From HXMU1428-3 sp965215715 (GTDB lineage Bacteria; Pseudomonadota; Alphaproteobacteria; Rhizobiales; HXMU1428-3): a stretch of DNA of 64,000 nucleotides. Shown one piece after another: positions 43,465 through 52,669 of the stretch. The notes under the pieces were generated by a model, which worked only from the letters and a program-made list of their open reading frames with translations, searched no databases and was not told the origin of the DNA. The position numbers were made by a program, and so were the translations under genes. The stretch lies in NCBI GenBank assembly GCA_965215715.1, contig OZ244129.1, positions 2,170,001-2,234,000 of the forward strand, written 5' to 3'. Position 1 is the first letter of the stretch. Each line of letters opens with the position of its first letter.

Positions 43465-45663
43465 TTAAGCGACTTCGGTTTGTTCAAATGTTTCTTGGCT
43501 TTCTTTATTAGATAAATCAGCTGAGACCTCTTCTAAAAAGTCGTTTAATGAATGAGATAAATTCTCAGTCACTTGTACTAAACGTTCAGAAACTTCCATC
43601 ACCAAATCGGCCTCTTTAGCAGTATCCTTAATATTGTCTGCAACATTTACCACCCCTTCAGAGGCCCGGACACTTCCATCAGAAGCTAAAGAAATACTGT
43701 TTGCAATATTTTGTGTTGCCGCATCTTGTTGTTCAATTGCAGCTGATATGGTTGAAGTCACTTCTTGAATGTCTGCAACAGATGAAGAAATTTCTGCAAT
43801 GGCTGATACAGCATGCTTGGTTGCCCCTTGTATTTCTTGAACTTGTGAAGAAATTTCACCTGTTGCTTTGGCCGTTTCATCTGAAAGCTGCTTCACCTCA
43901 GCGGCTACCACTGCAAACCCTTTTCCTGCATCACCAGCTCTTGCCGCTTCAATGGTTGCATTTAGAGCTAAAAGGTTCGTTTGCTCGGCAATCTCACTAA
44001 TTAATGAAACTACTTCGCCGATTTTTCCTGCTGCTTGGGACAAGCCATTAACGCCTTGTTGTGTATTTTCAGCGACTTGTGTTGCTTTCCTTACACTCTC
44101 GTTAGCTCGGCTTGTTTGAGCGGAAATTTCGCTAATGGCAGATGACAATTCTTGTGCAATGTTAGCAACATTTTGCACGTTACTCGTGGCATCTTCTGAC
44201 GAACTTAAAACCTGGTTGGTTTCAAGAGAAGCAGTTTCAGCAACCTTATTCAAGGTTAGAGCACTATCTTTAACTTGCCCCGTTTCATCGACAACATTGT
44301 CAACAATTTGTAAAATGCCAGCTCTAAATGCATTTATAGCTTTTTCCAAACGCGCATGACGTTGGGCATCTTTTCTTTGTTTTTCACCTGCAGCGTCTTC
44401 AAGCTTTTTATTTGCGATCATACTGTCTTTAAAAACGCCAACTGCTGCACTCATATCGCCGATTTCATCACTGCGTGTTTTCCCCTCAAGGGCGATATTG
44501 GTATCCCCATTAGCTAATTGTCGCATTTCTTCTACCATTACAGAAATAGGTTTGGTGATGCTTCGCCCAATAAAATAGCCTGCTATGGCAAGGCCGGTGA
44601 TTAGCAAACAGCAAATAATAAAAATCTGTCTGCCCATGGAATAAATTGGCTCATAAAGCTCAGCATTAGATTGCACAGCCGCCAATGCCCATTTCACATT
44701 TCTGTGCTTAAAAGGAATGACCACATATTCAAGCAAGGTATTGCGATAATCAGAAGATACGGTGGTGCCTTCCTGACCAGAAAAAGCTGTCCTTACCGCA
44801 TCATTCTTAACCTGCGTTTTAAAAATATCTATCTCTTTGGTAAATTTAGAATCATTGCGCAATCGGTAATCAGATCCAATAACCAAAATTTCACCGGTTT
44901 TACCCAAATCTACCCCTTTGGAGATAATCTTTTTGAATGTCTCTGTTGGTAATTGAAACACAAGAACACCAACCTTTTGCCCGTTATCCGTGATAGGAAT
45001 GGAAACAAAACTAGCTGGGGCTCCATGAGATGGCCCATAGGCACGAAAATCAGTAAAATGTATTTGGATATTATCTTTACTGGCAGCTGCAGTTCTAAAA
45101 GCAAGGCCAAGATCAGACTCTTTCCACTTACCGCTTACCACATTGGTTGCATAATCAGCTTCTTTAAAGACGCTGTAAATAACATTCCCCTTCATATCAA
45201 AAAGGAAAATATCGTAATAGCCGCGCGCCGTTAATGCTGTACGAAACCAACTATGATATTGCTTATGTACCTGGTCATAGATAGAGCCTGTTCCTGCATC
45301 ATCTAACTTATCTTTTTCCCCTACTGGATGGGAGTTACGCTCAATATAAGCCTCTTGTAGAACCGTTTTGGCCTCACCCCCAAACTCATTATAAGCAGCA
45401 TCAAAGGCTTTAAGAGCTTCAAGAGCAGTCGGATTTTTAGACGTGATGCTCAAATCCTGCTCAATACTTACAATAAAACTCTTTAGTTCATTATTTTTAG
45501 AATAAAGCACACCGGATAGATGTTTATTAGCAAGCGTATTTCCAACTGACTTTGCTGTAAAATAGCTAAAAGCCCCAACGCAAACGCCAATAACCAGAGC
45601 ACTTAAAACAATCATGCTAGGTATCTTGGCAGCTAATTTAATATTTGAGAGTTTATTTAACAT
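43465..45663 (-). CDS. Membrane methyl-accepting chemotaxis protein
   Basis: The 732-residue receptor has a first membrane segment near residues 12-35, a large periplasmic sensor (about 36-340) with the look of a double-Cache domain, a second membrane segment (about 345-370, IFIICCLLITGLAIAGYFIG), a HAMP domain beginning RSITKPISVMVEEMRQL, and the signalling domain with the tip EIAEQTNLLALNATIEAARA. I chose the ATG at 45663 (MLNKLSNIKL); the frame to 45675 adds four residues. The C-terminus is acidic. The ligand is unknown. It ends near the hairpin shared with hbdA. Confidence 0.95.
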   Translation of the reverse strand: MLNKLSNIKLAAKIPSMIVLSALVIGVCVGAFSYFTAKSVGNTLANKHLSGVLYSKNNELKSFIVSIEQDLSITSKNPTALEALKAFDAAYNEFGGEAKTVLQEAYIERNSHPVGEKDKLDDAGTGSIYDQVHKQYHSWFRTALTARGYYDIFLFDMKGNVIYSVFKEADYATNVVSGKWKESDLGLAFRTAAASKDNIQIHFTDFRAYGPSHGAPASFVSIPITDNGQKVGVLVFQLPTETFKKIISKGVDLGKTGEILVIGSDYRLRNDSKFTKEIDIFKTQVKNDAVRTAFSGQEGTTVSSDYRNTLLEYVVIPFKHRNVKWALAAVQSNAELYEPIYSMGRQIFIICCLLITGLAIAGYFIGRSITKPISVMVEEMRQLANGDTNIALEGKTRSDEIGDMSAAVGVFKDSMIANKKLEDAAGEKQRKDAQRHARLEKAINAFRAGILQIVDNVVDETGQVKDSALTLNKVAETASLETNQVLSSSEDATSNVQNVANIAQELSSAISEISAQTSRANESVRKATQVAENTQQGVNGLSQAAGKIGEVVSLISEIAEQTNLLALNATIEAARAGDAGKGFAVVAAEVKQLSDETAKATGEISSQVQEIQGATKHAVSAIAEISSSVADIQEVTSTISAAIEQQDAATQNIANSISLASDGSVRASEGVVNVADNIKDTAKEADLVMEVSERLVQVTENLSHSLNDFLEEVSADLSNKESQETFEQTEVA

Positions 45664-45783
45664 GGCAATCCCCACCTAATGGTTAGCCCATTTGGATGTT
45701 TCGCCCCTTTGGCAAAACTATACGTGAGAATTTTATAAGAAGACGTTAAATAATCAGGATAAAGAGCATTTAAAATGAATATA

Positions 45784-46380
45784 TCAATTTGTTAATGCAT
45801 TCTTAATTATTTCTATCGCGCGGTTGCTGTCCCATTGGGCTGGCCCTGTTAGGCGGCCTATTTCGCGCCCCTCCTTGTCAATCAGGAGGGTGGCGGGCAA
45901 GCCGACGGTTTTTAACTTAAACATCAACTTGGTTGTTGGGTCGATATAAAGCTCAAGGTTTTTCAAACGCTCTTCTTCATAAAATTGACGCGGTTTGGCA
46001 AGGCCGCCCCGGTCCATGGAAATGGCCAGAACATCAAAATCTTCATGGCCAAAATATTTTTTCAAATTATCTAAAGAGGGCATTTCTTCGCGGCATGGGG
46101 CACACCAAGTTGCCCATAAATTGAGCAAAACAACCTTGCCTTGCCAGTCTTTTAATGAGCGTGTTTTGCCATCCCCATCTGTGAACTCAAAGGCTGGCAA
46201 TTCTTTCGGGCTTTTATGAGAAATATAGGCTCTGAGCCGTTCGCCGCTTAATTTTTTGGATTTTGTCTCATTTATGCTATCTGAGGCCAATTCTCCATTG
46301 CCACGCAGGGTCAAACTCGCGTATACGGCAACAAAGCCAAAAACAGCGGCAATAATGGCAACAAGCACAGTTCGGTTCAT
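45784..46380 (-). CDS. tlpA: TlpA-like thiol:disulfide oxidoreductase
   Basis: TlpA is a membrane-anchored periplasmic reductant needed for cytochrome oxidase copper centres and cytochrome c maturation. The 198-residue product has one N-terminal membrane anchor (about residues 4-24), and a thioredoxin-like domain with the active site WATWCAPCREEMP and the cis-Pro segment VGLPATLLIDKEG. The ATG at 46380 has GAGG nine bases upstream; the longer frame to 46491 overlaps argH and has no ribosome site. It is divergent from argH, 61 bases away, as in many Hyphomicrobiales. Confidence 0.92.
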   Translation of the reverse strand: MNRTVLVAIIAAVFGFVAVYASLTLRGNGELASDSINETKSKKLSGERLRAYISHKSPKELPAFEFTDGDGKTRSLKDWQGKVVLLNLWATWCAPCREEMPSLDNLKKYFGHEDFDVLAISMDRGGLAKPRQFYEEERLKNLELYIDPTTKLMFKLKTVGLPATLLIDKEGREIGRLTGPAQWDSNRAIEIIKNALTN

Positions 46381-46441
46381 TTTTATCAACCTCGATTTGA
46401 AAACTAAATTCAAGCAACACCAATAAAGAAGGCGAGCGACA

Positions 46442-47839
46442 ATGACAAATAAAATGTGGGGGGGGCGGTTCCAGTCAGGCCCATCCGCCATTATGGAAGA
46501 GATAAACGCCTCAATTGATTATGATCAGCGTTTGTTCAATCAAGATATTGATGGCTCCATTGCTCATGCCAAGATGCTTGCCCAAACAGGTATATTAACC
46601 AAAACAGATGTGAAGAAAATCATCACTGGCCTGGAAGAGATCCGCAAAGAGATTGAGACTGGTAAGTTCAAATTTTCACGCCAGTTAGAAGACATCCACC
46701 TGAACATTGAAAACCGTTTGAAAGAAAAAATCGGCGATGCTGCTGGCCGGTTGCACACCGCACGCTCGCGTAATGACCAAGTGGCAACCGACTTTAAACT
46801 TTATATTCGCGACATCATTGATCACCTTTCAGAGCAAATTGGCCAACTTCAATATGCCTTGGCGCAAAAAGCTTTAAGCTATGCAGACACGGTCATGCCA
46901 GGTTACACCCATTTGCAATCGGCCCAGCCGGTTACCTTTGGCCATCATTGCTTGGCCTATGTTGAAATGCTTGGGCGTGATAAATCCCGCCTGCAAGATG
47001 CTCGAAAGCGGCTCAATGAATGCCCGCTTGGCGCGGCCGCACTGGCCGGCACTTCATTTCCCATTGACCGCACGCAAACTGCCAAAGCTTTGGGGTTTGA
47101 CAAGCCAACCGCCAACTCTCTTGATAGCGTTGCCGACAGAGACTTTGTCCTGGAAACTTTAAGCACTGCTTCTATTAGTGCCATTCATCTGTCTCGTTTG
47201 GCAGAAGAGCTTGTGATCTGGTCATCAGCTGAATTTAATTTTGTGACGCTCTCTGACAAGTTCACCACTGGATCGTCGATCATGCCGCAAAAACGCAACC
47301 CGGACGCGGCTGAACTTATCCGGGCTAAAATTGGCCGCATCATTGGGGCTTTCAATGGCTTGTCTACGGTTATGAAGGGGCTGCCCTTGGCCTATTCAAA
47401 GGATATGCAAGAAGACAAAGAAATGGCCTTTGATGCGCTTGATAATTATTCGCTCGCTTTGGCTGCCATGACTGGCATGATTAAAGATTTGGTGCCCAAT
47501 GAAGACAAATTGCACCGTGCTGCTGGCGGGGGCTTTTCAACTGCAACAGATTTGGCTGATTGGTTGGTTAGGGTGCTCAACATGCCCTTTCGCCAAGCTC
47601 ATCATGTCACGGGATCGATTGTGGCGAAGGCCGAATCACAAAACATCACTTTGGGCGAATTACCTTTAAGCGACATGCAAGCCATTGAGCCAAAAATCAC
47701 CAAAGACGTCTTTAGCGTGCTTTCAGTTGAAAATTCAGTGAAAAGCCGGGTCTCTTATGGTGGCACAGCCCCCACACAGGTTAGAAAAATGGCCAAGAAG
47801 TGGATAAAATCACTGGAAAAAACCGGCGTAGCAGGGTAA
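46442..47839 (+). CDS. argH: Argininosuccinate lyase
   Basis: ArgH splits argininosuccinate into arginine and fumarate, the last step of arginine synthesis. The 465-residue product has the fumarase/aspartase superfamily signature GSSIMPQKRNPD near residue 280, the HTARSRNDQVATDF region near residue 108, and TALAGTSFPIDR-like contacts. Length is normal. It starts the conserved series argH, small lipoprotein, lysA. A hairpin from the repeat family follows the stop by five bases. Confidence 0.98.
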   Translation: MTNKMWGGRFQSGPSAIMEEINASIDYDQRLFNQDIDGSIAHAKMLAQTGILTKTDVKKIITGLEEIRKEIETGKFKFSRQLEDIHLNIENRLKEKIGDAAGRLHTARSRNDQVATDFKLYIRDIIDHLSEQIGQLQYALAQKALSYADTVMPGYTHLQSAQPVTFGHHCLAYVEMLGRDKSRLQDARKRLNECPLGAAALAGTSFPIDRTQTAKALGFDKPTANSLDSVADRDFVLETLSTASISAIHLSRLAEELVIWSSAEFNFVTLSDKFTTGSSIMPQKRNPDAAELIRAKIGRIIGAFNGLSTVMKGLPLAYSKDMQEDKEMAFDALDNYSLALAAMTGMIKDLVPNEDKLHRAAGGGFSTATDLADWLVRVLNMPFRQAHHVTGSIVAKAESQNITLGELPLSDMQAIEPKITKDVFSVLSVENSVKSRVSYGGTAPTQVRKMAKKWIKSLEKTGVAG

Positions 47840-47844
47840 GTTCA

Positions 47845-47934
47845 CCAGAGCATTTATTTCGATAGGATGCTCTGGGTTTTTTGTTTTTGTGTGTCTTTTT
47901 CCCCAAAACCGGGATCCACTTTTGGGAGACACAC
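47845..47934. repeat. Composite palindromic repeat, copy acting as argH terminator
   Basis: CCAGAGCAT (47845-47853) pairs with ATGCTCTGG (47867-47875) and is followed by a T-rich run, which looks like a terminator. The right module has arms GTGTGTC (47889-47895) and GACACAC (47928-47934) around the core AAAACCGGGATCCACTTTTG. Relative to other copies, both arms have changed with compensation. Confidence 0.85.
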
Positions 47935-47983
47935 ATAAAAGAAGCGCCAGGTTTGGTCGCCAATTTAACAAGGATACACGTTC

Positions 47984-48160
47984 ATGCGCACAGCAATCGC
48001 ATTGTTAACCATAATGGGTTTGTCATTCCTCATCGCAGGCTGCGGTGTGCGCGGACCATTGGAGCCTCCCCCTGAAGCCCAAGTTATTGAAGGGCAAGGC
48101 CCTGTGAAAGAAGAACAAAAACCGCACCGGGGCTTTATTCTTGATAAGCTGCTCAATTAA
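47984..48160 (+). CDS. Small lipoprotein between argH and lysA (LptM-like)
   Basis: The 58-residue product has a signal peptide and a lipobox LIAGC with the lipid-modified Cys at residue 20. The mature part continues GVRGPLEPPPEAQ and is polar. LptM/YifL-type lipoproteins are known to help the LPS transport protein LptD, and a small lipoprotein of this kind is often found beside lysA. It is 14 bases from lysA and probably co-transcribed. The short length keeps it out of many gene calls. Confidence 0.85.
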   Translation: MRTAIALLTIMGLSFLIAGCGVRGPLEPPPEAQVIEGQGPVKEEQKPHRGFILDKLLN

Positions 48161-48174
48161 GAGCGTTTTCATCT

Positions 48175-49440
48175 ATGCATCATTTTACTTACAAGAACGG
48201 CGTGCTTCATGCTGAAGATGTTTCTTTGCAAACCATCGCAGCGCAGGTTGGCACGCCCTTTTATTGCTACTCATCAGCCACGCTAGAGCGTCACTACACA
48301 GTGTTTGATCAAGCCTTGGAAGGATTTGACCACCTGATTTGTTATGCTTTGAAAGCCAATTCGAACCAGGCTGTTATTAAAACACTGGCCCAGCTTGGCG
48401 CGGGTATGGATGTGGTCTCTGAAGGGGAAATGCTGCGTGCCATAGCCGCTGGTGTGCCACCAGAGAAAATCTGCTTTGCTGGCGTTGGCAAAACCAGGCA
48501 GGAAATGGCCGCGGCTTTGAAAGCCAACATTTTAAGTTTCAATGTTGAATCTGAGCCTGAACTTCATGCCTTGAGCGAGGTCGCCTCAGGCCTTGGCAAA
48601 ACTGCGCATGTGGCCATTCGCATTAACCCGGATGTTGATGCTAAAACCCACGCCAAGATCGCCACCGGCAAAGCTGAAAACAAATTCGGTATTCCGTTTG
48701 AACACGCACGCGAAATTTATAAAACCGCGGCCACTTTAGATGGCATTGCGGCCAACGGCGTTCATATGCACATTGGTAGCCAGATCACGGACCTGACCCC
48801 GTTTAAAAACGCCTTCAAATTAATGCGCGAGCTGGTGTTAACATTGCGCGAAGATGGCCATGAGATCACCCATGTTGATCTTGGAGGTGGCCTTGGCATT
48901 CCCTATAAAGAAACAGACCCAGTGCCCCCGCACCCACATGATTATGCCGCCATCATTCAAGACGCCATTGGCGACCTGAACGTAAAATTGATTTTTGAAC
49001 CGGGCCGCATGATCACCGGCAATGCCGGCATTTTGGTCTCTGAAGTGATCTTCTTGAAAAAAGGATCTGACAAAGATTTCTTAATTGTTGATGCGGCCAT
49101 GAACGATCTTATTCGTCCTACGCTTTATGAGGCTTACCATCAGATCATTCCTATTGCCCAAGACGATCAAGATAGGACCGCCCGTTTAATGGATGTGGTT
49201 GGTCCTGTTTGTGAAACGGGAGACTTTTTAGCCCAGGATCGCATGATGCCAGAATTGGCACCAGGCGCTCTCATTGCTGTTCTTTCCAGCGGCGCTTACG
49301 GTGCTGTTCAGGCCTCGACCTATAACAGCCGGCTGCTCATTCCTGAGGTGATGGTCAAAGACGACCAATTCTGCGTTATCCGCCCTCGTCCTTCGTATGA
49401 TGATCTGATCAACCAAGATCAACTTCCTTCCTGGCTGTAG
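48175..49440 (+). CDS. lysA: Diaminopimelate decarboxylase
   Basis: LysA decarboxylates meso-diaminopimelate to lysine with PLP. The 421-residue product has the PLP Lys in CYALKANSNQAV (about residue 61), NKFGIPFEHA, GVHMHIGSQITDLTPF, the glycine-rich THVDLGGGLGIPYKE, and the active-site Cys region VVGPVCETGDFLAQDR. It is complete and of normal size. A terminator follows. Confidence 0.98.
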   Translation: MHHFTYKNGVLHAEDVSLQTIAAQVGTPFYCYSSATLERHYTVFDQALEGFDHLICYALKANSNQAVIKTLAQLGAGMDVVSEGEMLRAIAAGVPPEKICFAGVGKTRQEMAAALKANILSFNVESEPELHALSEVASGLGKTAHVAIRINPDVDAKTHAKIATGKAENKFGIPFEHAREIYKTAATLDGIAANGVHMHIGSQITDLTPFKNAFKLMRELVLTLREDGHEITHVDLGGGLGIPYKETDPVPPHPHDYAAIIQDAIGDLNVKLIFEPGRMITGNAGILVSEVIFLKKGSDKDFLIVDAAMNDLIRPTLYEAYHQIIPIAQDDQDRTARLMDVVGPVCETGDFLAQDRMMPELAPGALIAVLSSGAYGAVQASTYNSRLLIPEVMVKDDQFCVIRPRPSYDDLINQDQLPSWL

Positions 49441-49448
49441 ACAAAAAC

Positions 49449-49476
49449 GCCTGAAAGGTGCCTTTTAGGCCCATTT
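49449..49476 (+). terminator. Terminator after lysA
   Basis: GCCTGAAAG and CTTTTAGGC form a nine-pair stem with a four-base loop, followed shortly by TTTTT. Confidence 0.75.
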
Positions 49477-49590
49477 TTCCCCACCTCACAATAATCTTAC
49501 AACTTAATTAGCTCCTCTAATTGGGCACAAACAGAAATTTGTGCTAGCATCTCCCACGTTAAGTGAAATGACTAAGGAACATCCGATCAA

Positions 49591-52179
49591 TTGATATTTA
49601 AAAAAGACCCTAAACAGACCTCAAAAGACCCTCGCATTGAGGGAGAGCGCCTATTAACTCGCAAGTTGGCTTGGACAAAACGCGCTATATTTATGGAAAA
49701 CTTCTGGCTCAGGCTTTGGGCGCCGGCCAGTGTTATTGCTTTATTCTTGCTTGCTTGTCTGTTTGAACTCTGGCCTCACTTGTCACCGCTAGCCCATCGT
49801 GTGGTCCTGGCTTTGTTTTTCCTGGGCTTCTTAGCCTCTTTATACACTTTTTTCTCCCTGCGCTGGCCAAAAGAAGACCAAGCCCTTAAACGATTAGACA
49901 ACAATGGCACTTTGCCACACCAACCAGCTCAGGCTTTTAAAGACAATTTATCGCCCGATCTGGCAACTGTTGAGACGCGCAGTTTATGGGTCCAATTTAA
50001 ACAGCGCTTGGTTGAAAAAATTAAACAATTAAGAATACCCTTGCCCAACCCCAATACAGCTCAAAAAGACCCTTATGCCTTGCGCATGGTTCTGCTGCTG
50101 GGACTTGCGGCTGGTCTATTTATCCAAGGGGGGAACATCGGTCCTCTTTTATCACAAGGCCTGACCCCACCACCAATGGTCAATTTGTCAAATATGCGTG
50201 TTGACGCTTGGGTAACCCCGCCTTCTTATACTGGCGAGCCGCCTTTACTCATTACCGATGGCAGCAAAGAGCTCGTTTCAGAAAAACAAGAAGATAAAAA
50301 AACTGCCTTCACTGTGCCTGAAAATTCCATTCTCACCATTCGGGTGAATGGCAAAAAAACAGATCAAATCATTTTGGATAGCCCGAACAATGATCCTGTC
50401 GCGGTTAAAGCTAAAAAACGTATCGCCCCAAATGCCCTTAAGACAACGCGCGATTTTCACATAAAATTAAAACAAAATGGTGCGGTTTCTTTGCAACTTG
50501 ATCAAATACCATTGAGCCGTTGGCAATTTGATGTAACCGATGATGCCCCGCCTATCATTGGCTTGATTGAGACACCCAATCGCGCACAAAGCGGTGCTTT
50601 AAAGTTAAAGTATCGTGTTGTTGATGATTATGGGGTGATGAGCGCCAAAGCACAGATTACAAATTTAATGGTGGATGGAAAACCTCTGCCAAAAAACCTA
50701 AAGCCTCATGAAGTCCCTCTGGGGTCGCCGCCTAACTATCCGTTGAATTTATCTGAGATTGGAACAAAATCTGGTGAGGGTGAAACCTTTAAGGACCTGA
50801 CCCGCCACCCATGGGCTGGTCTTGTGGGCACGCTTGTTCTGAGCGCCACTGATGAAGGGGGTAACACGTCAAACAGCCCCGAACTTAAATTGGAAATTCC
50901 GGCTTATAAATTCACCAAGCCGATGGCAAAAAATATCATTCGTTTGCGCAAACAACTGATATTAACCCCTCACGAGTCCGCCATAACAGCCCGTTTGCTT
51001 TATAATATTACAGCTAATAAAGAACCATTTGAAAAAGATTTAGGGGTCTATTTAGGCCTGCGTATTGCCTCCTTGCGCTTAAGAAGAGCACGTGCACGCC
51101 AGGAAAAAGAAGAATTGGCTGAACTTTTATATGAAATTGCACGCCATGTTGAAGATGGTGACCTGTCTCGTGCAGAACGAGAGCTGCGTTCAGCCCAAGA
51201 AGCTTTGCGAAAAGCGTTGCAAGAAAATGCCTCGGCTGAAGAAATTCAAAAACGCGTCGACGAGCTTCGCAAGGCGCTGCAAAAATATATGCAAGAACTG
51301 GCCAAACGACAACAAAAACAAGACAATCACAACAGTTCTAAAAATAGTAAGAAAAGCGTGAATTCTAAAAATTTAGAACAAATGCTGAAAACCATTGAGG
51401 AGTTGGCCAAGTCTGGTTCCAAAGACTTAGCTCGTAAAATGCTTAGTCAAATGCAGAATATGCTGGAAAATTTGCAAACCGGCAAAAACCAGCAAAACCA
51501 ACAACAGACAGAGACGGCTAAACAGCTTCAAGAATTGGGTGAACTTTTGCGCAAACAGCAAGAGCTTATGGACCGCACATTCACTGAGCGGCGCCAGCAA
51601 AACAACTCCCATAACAGGCCGCAAAACAATACCCAAGGTGAACGGGACAAACAGCGCAATGACATGGGGCAAAAAGGACAACAAGGTCAAAAGCCACAAC
51701 ATGGGAAAACTGCTCATTCGTTAGAAAAAGACCAAGAAGCTTTGAGAAAACAGCTGGAAAAGCTTTTGCAACAAATGAAAAAAAGTGGCCGGGGTGGTCA
51801 AAACAGCAAAGCCCTTCAAGGCGCAAAGCGAGCAATGGGTAAAGCGCAGAAAATGCTACAACAAAATAACCTTACCAATGCTCTTTCCCAGGAGGGCCAA
51901 GCGCTTAATCAACTGCGCAGCGGCATGGAACAGCTCAGCCAGGAAATGGGCGGTCAGAAGAGTGGCCAGGGGGGCGGGCGCAAGCAAAGTGGCAAGGACC
52001 CCTTGGGGCGTCCAAGTGGTCGATCTGGTTTGGACACCAGCCAAAACACCAAAGTGCCTGACAAAATAGACATTCAGCGGGCAAGAGAAATTTTGCGCGA
52101 CTTGCAAGAAAAAGCCAGTGACCCGAAACGGCCAACACTTGAATTGGATTATTTTGAGCGTCTGCTGAAAAGATTTTAA
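49591..52179 (+). CDS. TIGR02302 family membrane protein (DUF4175)
   Basis: This family is found only in alphaproteobacteria and has no known function. The 862-residue product has two N-terminal membrane segments (about 43-90) and a third at about 168-190, a periplasmic-type domain with VDAWVTPPSYTGEPPLLI, and a very long C-terminal region (about 500-830) that is helical and rich in Q, K and E (for example QKRVDELRKALQKYMQELAK). This is probably coiled-coil. The start is a TTG at 49591 with AAGGA 12 bases upstream. It lies between lysA and the ftsEX region, as in related genomes, which suggests an envelope or division role. Confidence 0.9.
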   Translation: MIFKKDPKQTSKDPRIEGERLLTRKLAWTKRAIFMENFWLRLWAPASVIALFLLACLFELWPHLSPLAHRVVLALFFLGFLASLYTFFSLRWPKEDQALKRLDNNGTLPHQPAQAFKDNLSPDLATVETRSLWVQFKQRLVEKIKQLRIPLPNPNTAQKDPYALRMVLLLGLAAGLFIQGGNIGPLLSQGLTPPPMVNLSNMRVDAWVTPPSYTGEPPLLITDGSKELVSEKQEDKKTAFTVPENSILTIRVNGKKTDQIILDSPNNDPVAVKAKKRIAPNALKTTRDFHIKLKQNGAVSLQLDQIPLSRWQFDVTDDAPPIIGLIETPNRAQSGALKLKYRVVDDYGVMSAKAQITNLMVDGKPLPKNLKPHEVPLGSPPNYPLNLSEIGTKSGEGETFKDLTRHPWAGLVGTLVLSATDEGGNTSNSPELKLEIPAYKFTKPMAKNIIRLRKQLILTPHESAITARLLYNITANKEPFEKDLGVYLGLRIASLRLRRARARQEKEELAELLYEIARHVEDGDLSRAERELRSAQEALRKALQENASAEEIQKRVDELRKALQKYMQELAKRQQKQDNHNSSKNSKKSVNSKNLEQMLKTIEELAKSGSKDLARKMLSQMQNMLENLQTGKNQQNQQQTETAKQLQELGELLRKQQELMDRTFTERRQQNNSHNRPQNNTQGERDKQRNDMGQKGQQGQKPQHGKTAHSLEKDQEALRKQLEKLLQQMKKSGRGGQNSKALQGAKRAMGKAQKMLQQNNLTNALSQEGQALNQLRSGMEQLSQEMGGQKSGQGGGRKQSGKDPLGRPSGRSGLDTSQNTKVPDKIDIQRAREILRDLQEKASDPKRPTLELDYFERLLKRF

Positions 52180-52235
52180 GCGTGCAGGGGTAAAACTTTT
52201 TGCTATTTCAAAGCTGGGTATAGGTGGGCAAAACC

Positions 52236-52622
52236 TTAAGATGGAAGATGAGATTTCATTGGCATTCTGCCCAGAGCTGAGCGTACAGCTTCTTGCATGC
52301 CGTCAACGGTGAATGGTTTTTGCAAAACACCAATTACACTTGGGGCATGCTCTTGATACTCTTGACTAGAATATCCAGTCATCAATAAAATCGGTAATTT
52401 GGGTAAATGGCGGAACACCAGTTGTGACAATGTTACCCCATCGATTACAGGCATGCGGATATCACTCAGAAATAAATCAAATTGATCTCCATAAGAGGTG
52501 ATATAACGCAATGCTTCTTGGCCTTCATGAGCCATCACCACTTCGTGTCCGTCCATCATCAAGACACGATAAATAAAATCTCTTACAGGCAAATCATCCT
52601 CTGCCAATAATATATGCGCCAT
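52236..52622 (-). CDS. Single-domain response regulator, CpdR-like
   Basis: The 128-residue product is a stand-alone receiver: LLAEDD at residues 5-10 gives the acidic pocket, the phospho-acceptor Asp is in LFLSDIRMP near residue 54, Thr in LLMTGYS and the Lys in LQKPF complete the active site. It has no output domain. CpdR, which drives ClpXP-dependent proteolysis in the Caulobacter cell cycle, has the same form and starts alike, but I cannot separate it from other lone receivers. It shares a short space with the DUF3426 gene (47 bases) and is probably co-transcribed. Confidence 0.88.
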   Translation of the reverse strand: MAHILLAEDDLPVRDFIYRVLMMDGHEVVMAHEGQEALRYITSYGDQFDLFLSDIRMPVIDGVTLSQLVFRHLPKLPILLMTGYSSQEYQEHAPSVIGVLQKPFTVDGMQEAVRSALGRMPMKSHLPS

Positions 52623-52669
52623 AACATGAGACCTTTTTTAAAAAATTATCAAACATCAACCTGTATCGC

